Shown: positions 9,901 to 22,900, counted from the first letter of the stretch. The stretch is 64,000 nt of DNA from Antedon mediterranea (GCF_964355755.1 NC_092677.1:11616601-11680600), one strand, 5' to 3'. Notes: generated by a model from the sequence alone, not told the origin. Made by a program: numbers and translations.

Positions 9901-12423
9901 AAACAAGGATATTGGAAAACATAACGATAAACAATGTTATAAGCTTTGTCTACTCTGACAAAAAAGTGTTGTAATATGCTTAAATATGGTAGTGATATGA
10001 CATCATCATGTTCATATTATATGGGCACATCACATTTTTCACAAAGTTTGATAGCATAATAGACTATAAATAAATATAACAAAGAGTGAAATTGGTTTTT
10101 TTTTGTTAGATTCGTAGTAGATTGGCATGTGAAGTCATTGCTGGCCAGTCTGCACTACAGTCTAACGGTAGTGTTCTTCTGGATGCTGATCATGTCAACA
10201 GATATCTACATAAAGATTAAACACTCATTTATGGATCATGAAAAGCGATTTGTTTACTGCCGTTACATCGGTTGGATTGCACCCGGTCTTGTTGTCTTGA
10301 TAACTGCGTGTGTGACAAGACATCACTACGCGTCGGATAAGTAAATAATTTTTTAAAATGTTGTCAGCGTAACTTCAACAGCAACATTGCTGATATTCTA
10401 AAAATCAATTTTTAAAAATGCTGTAGTTTGCAGCCTATAAACCTTAACTGCGCATAAACAAGAATATTTGGATAAAATCTTAAAGCTGAAGGTTCAAGTG
10501 TACTGGAAAATAAAATGTAATTTTAAAAAAGGGTATTTTAAATTGCAAAGTTGAATAAACAGCATAGTACATCAAACAGCTTACTTACAAATGCCTATAT
10601 CTAATTGTTATTATTTATTACTACTTTTGGACTTTTTGGGCAAAACAAAGATCTTCTTTCATAAATCAGAACAATAATAAAAACCTAAAATTAGCTTCCA
10701 CAAATAAAAAAAAATGATAAAGATTCTAGTTTAGTCGCCTCACATTTGTTTTCACTATCTTGAACTTTTCTAAAGAACTCTATCTTTTGCTGCATATCTT
10801 AATTGCATCAAGTCGTTCAAAGACTCCAACCTATATCTAATAATAATTATTAATACAATGTTGTATTGTCCTTGTACAAGTACCTCGAAGCTGTAGTTTA
10901 CACGATTTAATGCAGCTAATATATCATCATTCTTTATAACATTGCAGATGCTGGTTAGAGATTGAATCGGGCGCAATTTGGTCGTTCACGGCGTTTGTCT
11001 GCATTGTAATCCTGGTAAATAGTTTACAATATAGGTATTTAATGTACTATAAAATACATTTTATAAGGTGAACTTTTCCACGGTAACAAGAATAATAATA
11101 CAAAAATAAATCAAGCTTTAACTGATTGATTGTTGGTTCCCACTAGAGATGCAACGCAAGGAAGTAGATGCAACTCAATTGACTTGCCTACTAAACGACA
11201 ATTCAAAAAATCAATCGCTTGTGATTGGTTAAATCACTTGCTGTGATCTTACGCCCTTGTTCCACCCCTCCCCCTTTTTTGCTGGAAACCAAGCATAAAG
11301 CAACATAAGTTAACAGAACTGAATTATAATATTTTCTTTGTAGATCGTTCTTGTACAAATGATTATAGTTGGCTTTTTAATTTACAAGAAGACTAAACTA
11401 AACTCCCGAATCAAAACAACCATGAAACTAACAGGCTGATACGTCTGAGGTAAAATATTAGTTTATCGTTTTACTTATTACAAAATACATACAAAGCTAT
11501 ATCACTCACTGTTAGTTTTGTATATTACTTAGTTTCAACAACAATAACGTCCGCCACTTTGAAGGTATGGTCGATTAATAAAATATCGAGTTATCTTTGT
11601 TTCTTTAACATAGGGTCGAAATAAAAATAACACGCCCTCTGTCGTTATGTTGCATTTTACCAAGTATTTCGCTCAGTTTAAAATATACTATTACATTACA
11701 AGTTTTGGTCCTCTCTCCTTCATCTTTTTTTTTGTGTAATGTATTATACCATATGGACAATTGTCTGAAATAAAAGTTGAATTGAATAGAATTGAATTAT
11801 TCAGAGAAGACTGAGATATCTCACTCCTTCCTTATTCTTTTTTTACAAACAAGGTCGATAAAAAATATACAACTATAGGCCTAAAATATATATGTATATC
11901 ATACAACTGACTTGCACCGATGAAGGGCTAGTGTTGCCCGAAAGCTCAGCTAACTTTTCTGGCTGTTTCACTTATCGTTTTGATTTAGCTTTTCGCTTTT
12001 TTTTGTATCTCCATTGAGATCCAGCCACTTATGATATCCACAGCATTGTCATTTTTTCAGTAATTTGCCTTTGGATTTATATATACAACTGAAAAACATT
12101 TTTTAAAGTTCAACGACATAGTTCAACCAGGGAAGAGTTAACTCTTCCCTGGTTCAACAACATATTTGATTACTCATATAATGGTTCCTTAATTCCAATC
12201 GAATAAAGATTCTTTAATAATCAAATAATTTGTAATTACCAGGACCACCTTAAGAGGTTTGCTGCAGCTTACTCCAGTCGTTGGACTTCCCTGGATTTTT
12301 GGCATTATTGTCATCTTTGATGATTCAGAGACAATGCAATACATATTCGTCATGTTGAATAGCATGCAGGGATTCTTAATATGGCTGTCACAGAGCTTCA
12401 ATAGCAATGAGGTGATTATCTAG
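6925..12423 (+). CDS. Adhesion G-protein-coupled receptor, 3' part (GAIN/GPS + 7TM), possibly disrupted
   Basis: Exons as read: 6925-7033, 7605-7687, 8052-8169, 8827-8927, 9528-about 9625, about 10118-10340, 10948-11014, 11344-about 11454, 12243-12415 (or to the stop at 12421). The first two carry the last GAIN strands (SSVSDIVDITIFDKN). Next comes the GPS, ending CKCNHLTSFVILM with the HL/T autoproteolysis site intact. TM1 is in NEERVLSVLTNFALG, TM2 in RLLRHLVTALLL, TM3 in SLLASLHYSLTVVFFW, TM5 begins CWLEIESGAIWSF, TM6 holds PWIFG and TM7 GFLIWLSQSFNSNE. Oddities: the first GPS Trp is replaced (VCHFVHEYHE); the TM3 Cys is not seen; the TM2-TM3 splice is ambiguous; the exon after TM5 meets TGA at 11437-11439 while the next acceptor needs another phase. 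N-terminal exons are missing. Family membership is firm; intactness and subfamily are not. Confidence 0.85.
7071..7213. mobile_element. MITE family A, copy 1
   Basis: Starts AAAGCTCTGTCTACAC and ends GTGTACGCAGAGCTT, an inverted pair, with CATGATGATGTCATATCACTACCAT inside. It lies in the GPCR intron between the GAIN exons. Full family description is given under findings. Confidence 0.8.
7816..7921. mobile_element. MITE family B, copy 1
   Basis: Terminal inverted repeats TTGGTTCACACTTGG and CCTAGTGGGAACCAA enclose GC-rich sequence with repeated GCAACCAATCAC and GCGTTGTG motifs. It lies in a GPCR intron, just upstream of the GPS exon. Confidence 0.7.
7940..8006 (+). repeat. LINE-like 3' end with TGAA-rich tail
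   Basis: The sequence TGTATTGTATGTTGATCTTGACCGAATAAATGAATGAATGAAATGAATGAA has the look of a LINE 3' terminus: a polyadenylation-like AATAAA followed by a short tandem tail. No coding part remains. Confidence 0.5.
8222..8355. mobile_element. MITE family B, copy 2
   Basis: Ends TGGTTCCCACTAGAG and CCTGTGCGAACCA. Internal segments AAGCGCAACCAATCACAA and TTGTGATTGGT are an inverted pair. Located 50 bases downstream of the GPS exon. Confidence 0.75.
9307..9412. mobile_element. MITE family A, copy 2 (right end missing)
   Basis: Left end AAAGCTGTCTACACTATAAC, then GTTTGACAAAAAATGTGATGTGCCC and ATATCACTACCATATTTGG. The matching right terminus is absent, so the copy is truncated. Lies in the intron between GPCR TM1 and TM2 exons. 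Confidence 0.7.
9941..10065. mobile_element. MITE family A, copy 3 (diverged)
   Basis: AAGCTTTGTCTACTCTGACAAAAAAGTG at the left, GGTAGTGATATGACATCATCATG in the middle, and CACAAAGTTTGATAGCATAATAGAC at the right. The right terminus has decayed. In the GPCR intron before the TM3 exon. Confidence 0.7.
11133..11292. mobile_element. MITE family B, copy 3
   Basis: Starts TTGGTTCCCACTAGAGATGCAACGCAAG and ends GCTGGAAACCAA, with the internal CGCTTGTGATTGGTTAAATC block. In the GPCR intron before the exon that continues TM5. Confidence 0.7.
11724..11800 (+). repeat. LINE-like 3' end with TTGAAT tail
   Basis: TGTAATGTATTATACCATATGGACAATTGTCTGAAATAAAAG followed by a TTGAAT-type tail (TTGAATTGAATAGAATTGAATT). 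The pattern is an AATAAA-like signal plus a short tandem tail, as in other 3' ends in this window. Confidence 0.5.
11908..12084 (+). mobile_element. Dispersed element family D (Penelope-like 3' region?), copy 1
   Basis: Runs from TTGCACCGATGAAGGGCTAGTG to TTTGCCTTTGGATTTATATA and matches 61626-61803 over its whole length. It contains a hairpin at 11925-11939 (GGGC, loop TAGTGTT, GCCC) followed by GAAA, reminiscent of a hammerhead core. Assignment to Penelope-like elements is inference from such motifs, which are known in that group. Confidence 0.6.
12125..12154. repeat. 30-bp perfect palindrome
   Basis: AACCAGGGAAGAGTT is followed immediately by its exact reverse complement. A related, less perfect copy (CCAAGGAAGAGTGAACTCTTTCTTGG) lies at about 13757-13782. 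Confidence 0.85.
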
Positions 12424-12454
12424 CTTTTTATTGTAGACGTCTTTAGGTAGGGTG

Positions 12455-12556
12455 TCTAGAAAACTCAGATCTAGAAAACTCAGATCCCAGATATATCTGA
12501 GTTTCCAGATCTAGAAAACTTAGATATCTGACTTTTCTAGATCTAGAAAACTCAGT
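12455..12556. repeat. AGATCTAGAAAACTC direct and inverted repeats
   Basis: Several copies of AGATCTAGAAAACTCAG, including one inverted stretch (CAGATATATCTGAGTTTCCAGATCTAG). It lies just 3' of the last GPCR exon seen. Confidence 0.6.
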
Positions 12557-13905
12557 TGATTTTCAGAAAACAGAATACACTGTATATGCATTAATTGAGG
12601 TTTTATTGAAAGTGCTAAATCATTGTCCGAAAAGTGCATAGAATCTTTACAAACGATTTTAACATTTGCATATAAAAAGCAACCCAGAAATAAAATCTTT
12701 AAAATGAAAATTGTATTTACAAATTTATCAAATACAGGTTTGAAAATGAATATTGAGAAAGGTGTAAATTAATCGTCTAATAGTTCCTACTGTAGCTGTT
12801 AGGTCTACGTGTTATTTTTTTTAATCGTACAGGCCTACTATATGTATTTTATCGGATAATTAGGTGATTACATAATGTTCATCTTAGTTATTTATATGAT
12901 TTTGAATTATAACCGTACGTATTTAAATATTACAATGAACTCTAAATAAATAAAATATTTAAATCAATTATATAGTAAAAACATTGAGAACAGTAGAGTA
13001 TACACAATTTGTCACACAATAATACCACTTTCGCACCGCCTAGCAACAATTCTGCACACACGCACATGCAATAGCCTACAAGGGGCATTGGTAAAATAGC
13101 AAGGGGATAATAACAATAGACTGTAATACCAGATAAATAAAATTCCATTTCTTTTTTAAATATTAAGATACAAAGTGCTTATAAATGTTTAGCAAAAATA
13201 TATCTTATTACACAAGGCATGATGTTTGTAGTTTTTGTGGGTTTTATCTCCAAGTCATTTTGAATATTAATGCCTAAAGGAGTATAAACATCTTATTTTA
13301 AAATTATATTTTGACAAACCATTTTCAATCATATAAACATATCTCTTATAATAATTTACTGTGACTATGAAATATCTACTTTTGTTTTAACGTGCACTGT
13401 TATACATAAATATTACTTATTTGGTCTAAATGTATGTGTTATGTATGTTTATTTACATATTATTTTAAATTAGTACTTACTGAAAGTGACTGTATTTCAT
13501 CGGGTTGTTTAGGCCGTATGACCTGTTATGCGCGCCAATGTTTGAATCATAAATTAATCTAGTTGTAGGCCTATGCATGCCAAGAGTTTGATTTAACCAG
13601 TTGGCCTAAAGTAAGACCTGCCGGACTGAATCATTCAGTTACCCCGGAGAATGTCAGTAACAATCAGCATACAAATGGCTGTATTTTCTTCAGCATATTG
13701 TATTTATAATGATGATATATTCAATCATTATTAAAGTCTTGTGCCGTTCACACCAAGGAAGAGTGAACTCTTTCTTGGTTTACACCATTAATCCATCAGA
13801 TACATTCCACTTTCTGCCTGTTGTCGAGTTAAGTTATTGCAGTTAAAACACACACATGGTATATGGTAGGAAATACAATTACAGAGATCACTTACTTCTT
13901 CACTC
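12557..13905. other. Convergent intergenic space between GPCR (+) and lectin receptor (-)
   Basis: No gene was recognised; open frames here are short and lack protein pattern. The 3' UTRs of both flanking genes probably lie here. The second copy of the GGAAGAGT palindrome is at about 13757-13782. Confidence 0.5.
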
Positions 13906-16900
13906 CTATAAAGCGTCTTCTTGTATAATGTCCCTGTGAAAATCAAAATCAATCAGATTCAAGAATCAAAGAGTAGGCCTACACTTTATACACGTTATAT
14001 TGATAACAATAATGCTGGAGTCTAGGATGGAGGACTGTTATTACACAGGTTGAATACTTCACAATTGTTTATATTGAATAGGTGTCATATTTGAATATTT
14101 TCATTTAAGGGGTAAACAAAAAAGGTAACTTGACATAAGTTTCTGTAAAGACATCAACACTGTAAACTTACATTTCATCTTTAACAATAATGCTTGAGAA
14201 ACTGTGTTTTTTCTTGAGTGTGTCCAGGTTAAACTTTGCTTTCCTATTTGAATTATTTGTTGTAGCTCTGAATGGAATATTTATGTCTGCCGTAACTTTC
14301 AATAAACCACTTGTCTTCGTTGTCCACGGCCCGCCCATTACACCTCCATTAGTTGGAACCGATCCGTTTGGTCTCTGTGAGCTGGTTTCTATTAATTTTC
14401 CGTTCGGTACAGGTGGTACTAGGCCGTTTGGTACTTGTTGTTGCACTTTGGTAACAGGCGCTGGTGCTGTGGTAACAGGTGGTGGTGCTGGTTTCTTTAC
14501 TTCCGACGAATCAGATTTTGCCTGAGCCGTAGCACCAGCTTTGAGTCTTTGTATTAATGAACTAAAGGCATCGGCTGTTGGGTCATTATCGGACGCGTAT
14601 TTAGCAAATATAGCGGACGGTTCATTATCTATTGAGAAATAAAAACAACATAAATAATAATAGGGCCTAGTGTACATTATTAAATGACATTAATTACATT
14701 CTATATCACAATTATCTCCGTTGGGTCAATTTTATTAATGCTCGCAGATTTTCTCTCATCATGTTATTATTTAACTTTACAAACACGATGGTCTGTTTTT
14801 AGCCTGGAAAATGTTGACTAGGGCGCATGCGTATTATTATTTCACCGACCTTAATGAAACCAAATCAGGATGGTTCGATTCGCGCGAATATTCGCCGAGT
14901 GGAATATAGGCCTATGCTTTACAGATTCACTTGAATCACAATGAACAATAGGAACACGTCGAAATTGCCATCGCAATTCTACTGTTTTGATTTTTATTCT
15001 TAAAATAGTAATTAATTCAAAAGTAGTAACATTAAACATTAACATTTGTTGTAGGTTTTAGAATAATATAAAATGTAAATATATTCCACCTTCATAACTT
15101 TTGAATGGAGATTCCACCTCTTTCTCTACGCCACAGTTGCAAACCCTGTTGCATCGTCTTTTCAACCTAAATGCGATTAACATTAAAAACAGTAGACCAA
15201 TAATTGCCAGTGTTCCGGACCATAGTGGCTCTGTTAAGATGTATGAAATCTTCTGCTCTGTGCATTGAATTCCTATAATAAAAGTATATATAGAACATAT
15301 CATTTTCTTGTACATGGCTCAGGTTGTGTGAGTAAACATGACCTATTATTGAAGAATTTGGGAGTATTCTTGGTTGTGGGAGCTTGATCTAAAGGGGACA
15401 AATTTTAAGTATCGACAATCCAACAGTTTCTGTTTTCATTAAATAGGCTTGAGAAATTTGAGTGATCTTGTTGGAGAAAGGTGAAATATAACATTTTTAC
15501 CTGTAAAATCTTCAGTGCAACTGCAAATGTAGCTGGATTTATCAACAATACATTCGGCTCCATTTTTGCATGGGCTTGCATCGCATGCTGTTTTCACGAC
15601 CATAGGGTTCAAAATTCCTGGATCCCATACTTCGTTGGCTAAGGAAAACAATCATTACTGGTTGTACAGTATCATTACTTCTTAGTATAGTATTATATTG
15701 TTTGAAGGTTTGCATGGCGAAATCAAATGTTGATATAAAGTTTGCGGTACACCACGTGTATTAGTTCTGAAAGAACTGTTGAGTTTCTCGACGTTTCGAT
15801 CAATATACTTTGATCGTCCTCAGGAGTGAGAATGCAGAAAGTCCAGGAAACTTGGAATATAAGTGGAAAGAGTGGGACTGGTGTGAAAGCCAGAAACAAT
15901 GGCAAGTTCACACAGTGGGAGGGATTGAAACTAGCTATAGCAGAGCATTATAGTTAGTATTAATATCAACCTTTTCTCACTATTTTTGTTGTTAATACTT
16001 GGCCTATTTACAATACTATAAACTCTATCACCCAATTAAACAATGCTTAAGAGAGAATGAGAGAATATCTGAGAGTGTATTGAATCTTTAAAGACCTCGA
16101 CTTGTTCTATCAGTTACTGTTGCTATCATTCATTTTCCCCCATATAATGTTATAATATTTTACAATCCTGAATTTTTTTAACACCGCCTCCTACCTACCG
16201 TAACATTATTCTGTGTAATTTCAGATTAAAACTTTAAGTTAATGATTTTGAATATGTAGCATTAGTGACGTCATGCATGAGTAGAATTAATCTCAGAAAA
16301 TATCAAACAGTTAAATTGTAATTTACTAAAGCCTGAAGTTGTATCTGCATCATCAGTGACATAAGACGAGGACCTTTCCCCATGATTAAAGGATCAAGCT
16401 ATCAAGTACCAGGTAAGTATAGGCAAACACAACACTGAATGTATTCCTTTCAGCAAAAAAAAAAACCAAAATAAACAAACAAAACAAAACAAAAACAACA
16501 AAAAACAAACAAAAAACGTAATAGAAGCAAGTGCCGAGTCAAAAGCAGAAAAAATAATCACCGGGAAATTGTGTGATTCTTTACCCCGACTTCCGCAATG
16601 TAACAGAATCCGCCATTGATTGTTTCCATATTTTGATAAGTTAAAAGATGACAGTAAAGTAAAGTAAAGTACTTACATTTGATGATCCTGAAAGATGCTT
16701 TGACACCAGCATTGAGTGGTTCATTTACACTTCCGGATAATACCCGGACAGCAAGTTTATGATACGTTGACGTAAAACTAAAGTTTTTCAAATTTGTAAT
16801 AAGCCCATCGCAGATAGTCGCTAAAACTTTCTCTTGGCCATATTGTTCAAAGTCAATGATTGAAACAACGTCCGTTAAACACCTTTACAAGTTAAATGAA

Positions 16901-19900
16901 AGCAAAAACTGTACATTTACATACTGGTAAACATATTAATCGTAAGGGCTAAATTAATACGGTATTTTTAGTATAGGTTAGTGGTAAAAGTGGGGATAAA
17001 TTACCAGGCGTGATATAATTAGTACACAGTATCATTTACAGAGATTGCCTTTTACGTCATTCAAAATAATGGTTTGGAAAAAGGCCACAGGCATATAATC
17101 TTCAATAAAAGTTAGCGTGCTATATTCATTTAGAGAGACGGGGACAGGTGATGTTTACTTACCCACTGGTACTTGTTGCGCCTCTACCGAAATCAATTTC
17201 CGTAAAGTTGAGAGTAGCGTGGAATCCAGTTGGGGCTAATAACGACGTCTCTTGGAATGTTAGAGAAGGAAAGGGGTTAGGATAGTCTAGGCTGGTTATA
17301 TTAGTCACATTCGGTGCCACTTCTGCATAATAAATTACCTGGCCAGATACACTAACTATTGAGAAAATAAATTTAATAATGTGAACAGTAGGATTGTTTT
17401 CATCTGTAACGAAGTACCAAACCGAAATTCGTTATGCACATACTATTTACTAGTTGTAACTTTTGGAACAGGTTTGGTATAGTATCAACTATACTGCTGA
17501 TATTTTCGAATTAAAATATAAATAGATGTTGTATTATCAAAGCATATTACCAGTTGTTTTACGGGAAAGCGTCCCCTAAATAAGATGTCCTTTAAATAGA
17601 TGTTTCCCAGGAGGATTCTACTGTCTTATTATTTACTATATTTTAGTAGTTTTGTCTTACAGAGACTTTTAACTGTAGACTTACCTGATGAATATCTTGC
17701 GCGGAATCCCTTAGAAGTTTCCAATTGGTCAGTCCGAAATCTGATTAACATGTCATTTGCATAGGATACATAATTTAATTTCCACAGTTCACTAGTCCTA
17801 TTTCCACAAATTCGATCAGAATATTCGGAAGATAAAAATATTTCTATAAAATCTTTCTGACAGTTTGTATCAAAATTTAAATCAAATGCATCAAATTGTA
17901 GCACCACGCGTTTGTCTAAAGGTACGCTAATATTTACCCAGCAATCAACATTGTTGAGATAGTTTTCAAAGGTTTGTGGACTTTGAAATGAGCCGTCTTC
18001 GGATGTATACAGTATGTCTTGACACACGGGAACAATTTGATAGGAAAGTGAAAATCCCCGTAAAGAAATGGAATAATCCGAATAAAAAGTTATATTCAAA
18101 ATATTGTATTTAGAATTGTATCGATAAGTATTTGCAGCCTTGTTACCACAATGCTTTGTTTTCCCAACAGAGTCACTAAGTAAAATATAATCGTATAAAC
18201 ACTCCGGCTGTTTCTCAATATCAAATGTATGAAATAAAAGTACGATTTGATTGCCAGGTTTCGTCACAAAAATCCATGTAATATTCATGTTATTCAAATA
18301 GTTTTCTGGAAAATCCGGACTCGTTAAAACTCCATATTCATCTTCTATAAAAATGTCAGTTGGATACGATAATGTTTCCTCTATTTCTGAAAATAAAACG
18401 TACATATATGTTATTTTTTTATTAAAAGTATATCGAAAATCTAGTTGTGGATTGGTGCTAAGTTTATATGGTGCGTCAATTTTGGAAAATTGTACGGGCG
18501 TCGTGCGTAAATTTCACCCAATTCTGTAGCTGTCACTATTAGGCTATAAAGTGTTGAACAGACTGTTGCAAGTCTACTAGATACATGTCTGGCTGTAACT
18601 AGCAGACTTGCAAAACAAGAGCAATCCTCGCTTATCAAACAGAGTCTTTAAGATTCTAGTATTTTAATAATATTTAATATACAGAACTGGTTTCTTTTTG
18701 GCAACATAAAATCAGGGAATTCAGTAAAGAATTGGGAAAACTAGGTCGGTTTCTGGAGAATAAATTATGTTTGTTTTTTAACAGCAACTAACATAGCTAA
18801 TTATAATTGTCTTCTGTTAAGAAATCGATCAAACACACAATTATTGAAGAATTACTGAAATTAATATCGCCATTATGCCAACACGAATCATTGATATTGT
18901 AGCCGAGAAGCTGGGAAGACAATTCATTATGACGGCGTCAGCAAGCTATAATGTTATGTCCATCATACTATATAAAATAAATTGGAGTAAATAGATGCAT
19001 GATGTCCATCTACCAAATGAGGAAAGTATGGTTAGTCATACGAAATTGACATCGTCAATAACTGAAAAAAAATTGTTCGTGGTTGTCACTAAAAATAGAA
19101 TTTTCTACGAATGGTTCCAGAAAAACTATTAAATAACTTTTCATTTCTATAAAGCATCGATGGAAGAGTCGAGCAAGAGTTTGGATAGGATCAGATATCC
19201 CGAGAAAAAGTTCCTCTTTCATCAATCATTTTACATCATCTGCATTCCTCAAGCACAACATTATCACAATCATTCTTCATAAAAATTAAAATTCATTCAT
19301 CATAAGTTGCTATAGAGAAAATTACAAATTTTTCCTTTGCTTAATCGTCACAAAAAGCAACCAAAGACAGACATTAAAATAATATGGAGACAGACATTTT
19401 ATAATTACTCTAATATAATCAATCTAATGTACTGAATATATTTGTTACTTTTTCGTCTGGTAGATAGATTATTCCCAGTAATTCGTGTTTTCTTAAATAA
19501 ATTACTGTGGATTTCCTTGGCTTTATGTAACACTAAAATACTTAAGTCCTATCCATTATTAATATAGTATCATTAATGGATTATTAATTTATAAATTGAA
19601 ATGTATTTGCGTCATTTAAAAAACAACGCCGTTATATTAATTATGCTGCTGACATTGTAGCAATAACTTAAGATGGACAGGTTAACTCGTGTTTGCACGA
19701 CTAAGTTTGTTTTGAGAAAACTGGTTACCATACTCGACGTGTACGTGTTACGATAGCACATATTAGTAGGCTAGGCCTACACAAAACGATTATAAATGAG
19801 CCTCCGGCTGATATTAAACAGCCCCCGCACTTTAGTTTCTCTAGACAGACACCACATTAGAATCAGCTGGTTTTAAAATCCTACCTGCAGCATTTTTTTG

Positions 19901-22900
19901 ACAAATATAGCCGGCTTCCACTCTACAAAGCTCATCAGCCCAATATGATTCAAAGCTGTTGTTGCCTAAAGAAGTTGTCATTATCATACAATCTTCATTG
20001 ATGACGTTGCTAGGTTGAGCGCGTGAATCACTAGAACCCTGGAACCAATCTAAAGAACACAACAATAGAGACATTTATATTATTTTCCATGAGACCTCTA
20101 TAGATAATTACAGTGTTATCTAGGGGCGCTCGATTAAGTCAGCTACACAAAGACGAGCTATCGATCAATAACCCTGACATTGGAGAAACCCACGCTGTCT
20201 TTCTGCTCCTTCTTGTTGAAACAACGCAATTGAAGAAAAGGCTAGTTTTTTATTTAAATGAAAATGTGGAAATCCTCGTGCAGCGCCGCAATAAGTGCGG
20301 GAAAATTTAACCTTCTTGTCTCCCCCTTCCTCTTCCTCCTATCTGGCAACATCTCTATCATCAAGTTCATTATGCTTCATGGAAAAAACTATGAATTTGT
20401 TATTGTAATAATAATATACAACCCAAAATTTAAGGGTCTAAAAATAGTTATTCCCTAAAATAAATCATAGGTAGGTTGAGGCGCCTATTTTAAATCCTGT
20501 AATTAGACTGTACAAGTTGCTTGGTTACAGATATTGAAATCATTACAACCTTGGAACCAATCCGATAATGATAGAGTGATAAATCTCGAAGGTTAATTAA
20601 TATTATCATAATCCATTAAAAGAGCTAAATATGAAAGTGTTTTTAATTTATGTGAAGAAACTATGGCTTTTAACCGAAGAGAGTGATGTTAAAACATTTC
20701 GACACGACTACGAAGAATAACGCGTGACAATTTATACTCATCGAGATGGCATAAAAGTCGATCATTTTGTAATTATAATCCCAAATCACAAAAAAACAAC
20801 CGAACGCCCCAAATATGGACTGTTTATATTCATTCTTTGTGATAATATTGCTATAATAATATGGTCATATATTGCGTAATCTCATGACCATTTACAAATG
20901 TCTTGACAATCCATACTGGCACCGATTGTGCGTGCGCGTCTACTCCAATGTTGTCGATTATGAAGGTATTGCTTGTTTATTGCCGCTAGACGTGATACCT
21001 CATGGGGAAGATTAACCATTTAAGTACGATGTTCTCTCACTCTTGTCGTACATTTCAAAAATATTATTGAGAAACAATTTAATATTTAGTTTTTAAAATA
21101 AGCATCTACGTCACTTGTGACGCAATTGACATGTTTCAATTGTTGTAACTTCATTAAAAACAGATGGGAATTTATATTTCTATCAAAATATTGATGACTT
21201 TGTTGTGCTATTTGTATCACCTGTGTAGTACTTGAACCTAACAGTGCACCATAGTGCGTTGTAAAAACAATATATATATACATTTGATCCGGAATTTGCG
21301 CGTGTACTCCAATAAGCACGACATTTAAGTAATGCTATAATGAGCCACTAAGTTTCACTATAAATAACGCGGGTGGTGATTTTAAATGAAACCACTTTAT
21401 TGTAGATACTATACCACATGCATATTCAACAATAGTGTATCGTAGGAAGCATTATGTTTTATTATGGACCGCAAATATCGGTATTATGCTTTTAATGTGG
21501 GAAGGAATATGGGCAAGACATGCCATTAACAAATTAATGATATTACAAGGTTGGGGAAGCAATAATACTCTAGTTGAAAATACTGTAGATGAAATGTTTC
21601 TAATGGGATAGAGCTCTTTTTTTATCTGGAATTTTGCAAGCAATATCCACATTTGCTGAGTGGAAATCAAAAAACAAGGCCATATAGATGGCTGCAGTCG
21701 CGTGCTCAAGTAAGTTTTTACCGACCGACCAACCAACCGACCGACATAGTGAGCTGTAGAGTCGCGTTGCACGCGACTAAAAATAAACCTATTCTACGCA
21801 TTGTGGGGGATATGCCATTGCATGGGCCGAAATCTACCAAATGACGGAAAACGGGCAAACGCGTCCCAACATCATAACAAAAGCAGTGAATTGAAATGAT
21901 GTATTTAATTGTGTAGTTGCTATAGGTCCTCGGTTCTCGAAAATCGAAAGCTATATAATGATGCAAAGTGCATTTGAGGGATAGAAGGTCGGCAGTCGAT
22001 ACATGAACGAAATATACTAAACTTTATGGGGAACAATTTACTATTTATAATATAGACATCGTGTGTGTTACCAAGGCAATCTAAAAACAGGACAATGAGC
22101 TCGCCTTGCCAAGATACTAAGATAGGAACTCCTAACAGTCCTTTGATCTTATGTCTGGCTGCGACAAGTACCAACGGTAATGTATCTACATTCTCCGCGG
22201 CGCGCGATCGAGGACCTGATCGTGTCGCAGCCACAGATAAACCAATTATCTCCGGAGCTCAGCATTCTGTCGTTAGATTGCCATGGTACTACTTATTTCA
22301 TAAAGATCATACAAAGCCCAACAATAATTTAGTGTTTACGATGCTCATGTATGTGGAAATCAATGGACTAGTAGTTTTATCATTATTGGACTGAGTAGTT
22401 TATCATTCAATGGAATTGGTTACTAATTTCCATAACCGATGTTCAGTAAATGATCTATATGCACATCTATAATTGTCAGCATCATTCTTATAATAAAGAA
22501 AGGCCTTGTATCAAAGAATATACATTAAAATATAAATTGTTAATATCTAAGTATTGTCTTTTTATTATTCTCTCTAGCCACTATTCACCAGTTTTATTCT
22601 ATATAATCCATTCAGGCAGCTCCCGTCTGCCTTCTTATTGGCTCTCACTTGTCTTGACGAAGGATTAGTGTTATCCTAGCTCGGTATTTTTTCTGGCTAT
22701 TTTACTTTATTGGTTTGATCTTTTTGCTTATTTCATGTGTTTCCATTGAGGTCCATAATACCATAAAAATGATCGTTCTTCAGCAATGCATCCTTGGATT
22801 TTAAAATATCTGATATACTGTATATTCTTTGCTTATTGATCACATACTAAATAACTTATAGAAATCTCACAAGATGTATATGTTTTTCAAGTTAACTAAT

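Noticed and set aside
15723-15911. Minus-strand open frame with PEDDQSILIE
   Set aside because: It reads through a Penelope-like repeat fragment and is not joined to the receptor by phase.
22065-22394. Plus-strand open frame of 109 residues and its minus-strand shadow (21920-22234)
   Set aside because: Both lie in intron 8 of the lectin receptor with no recognisable protein pattern, although GC content is locally raised.
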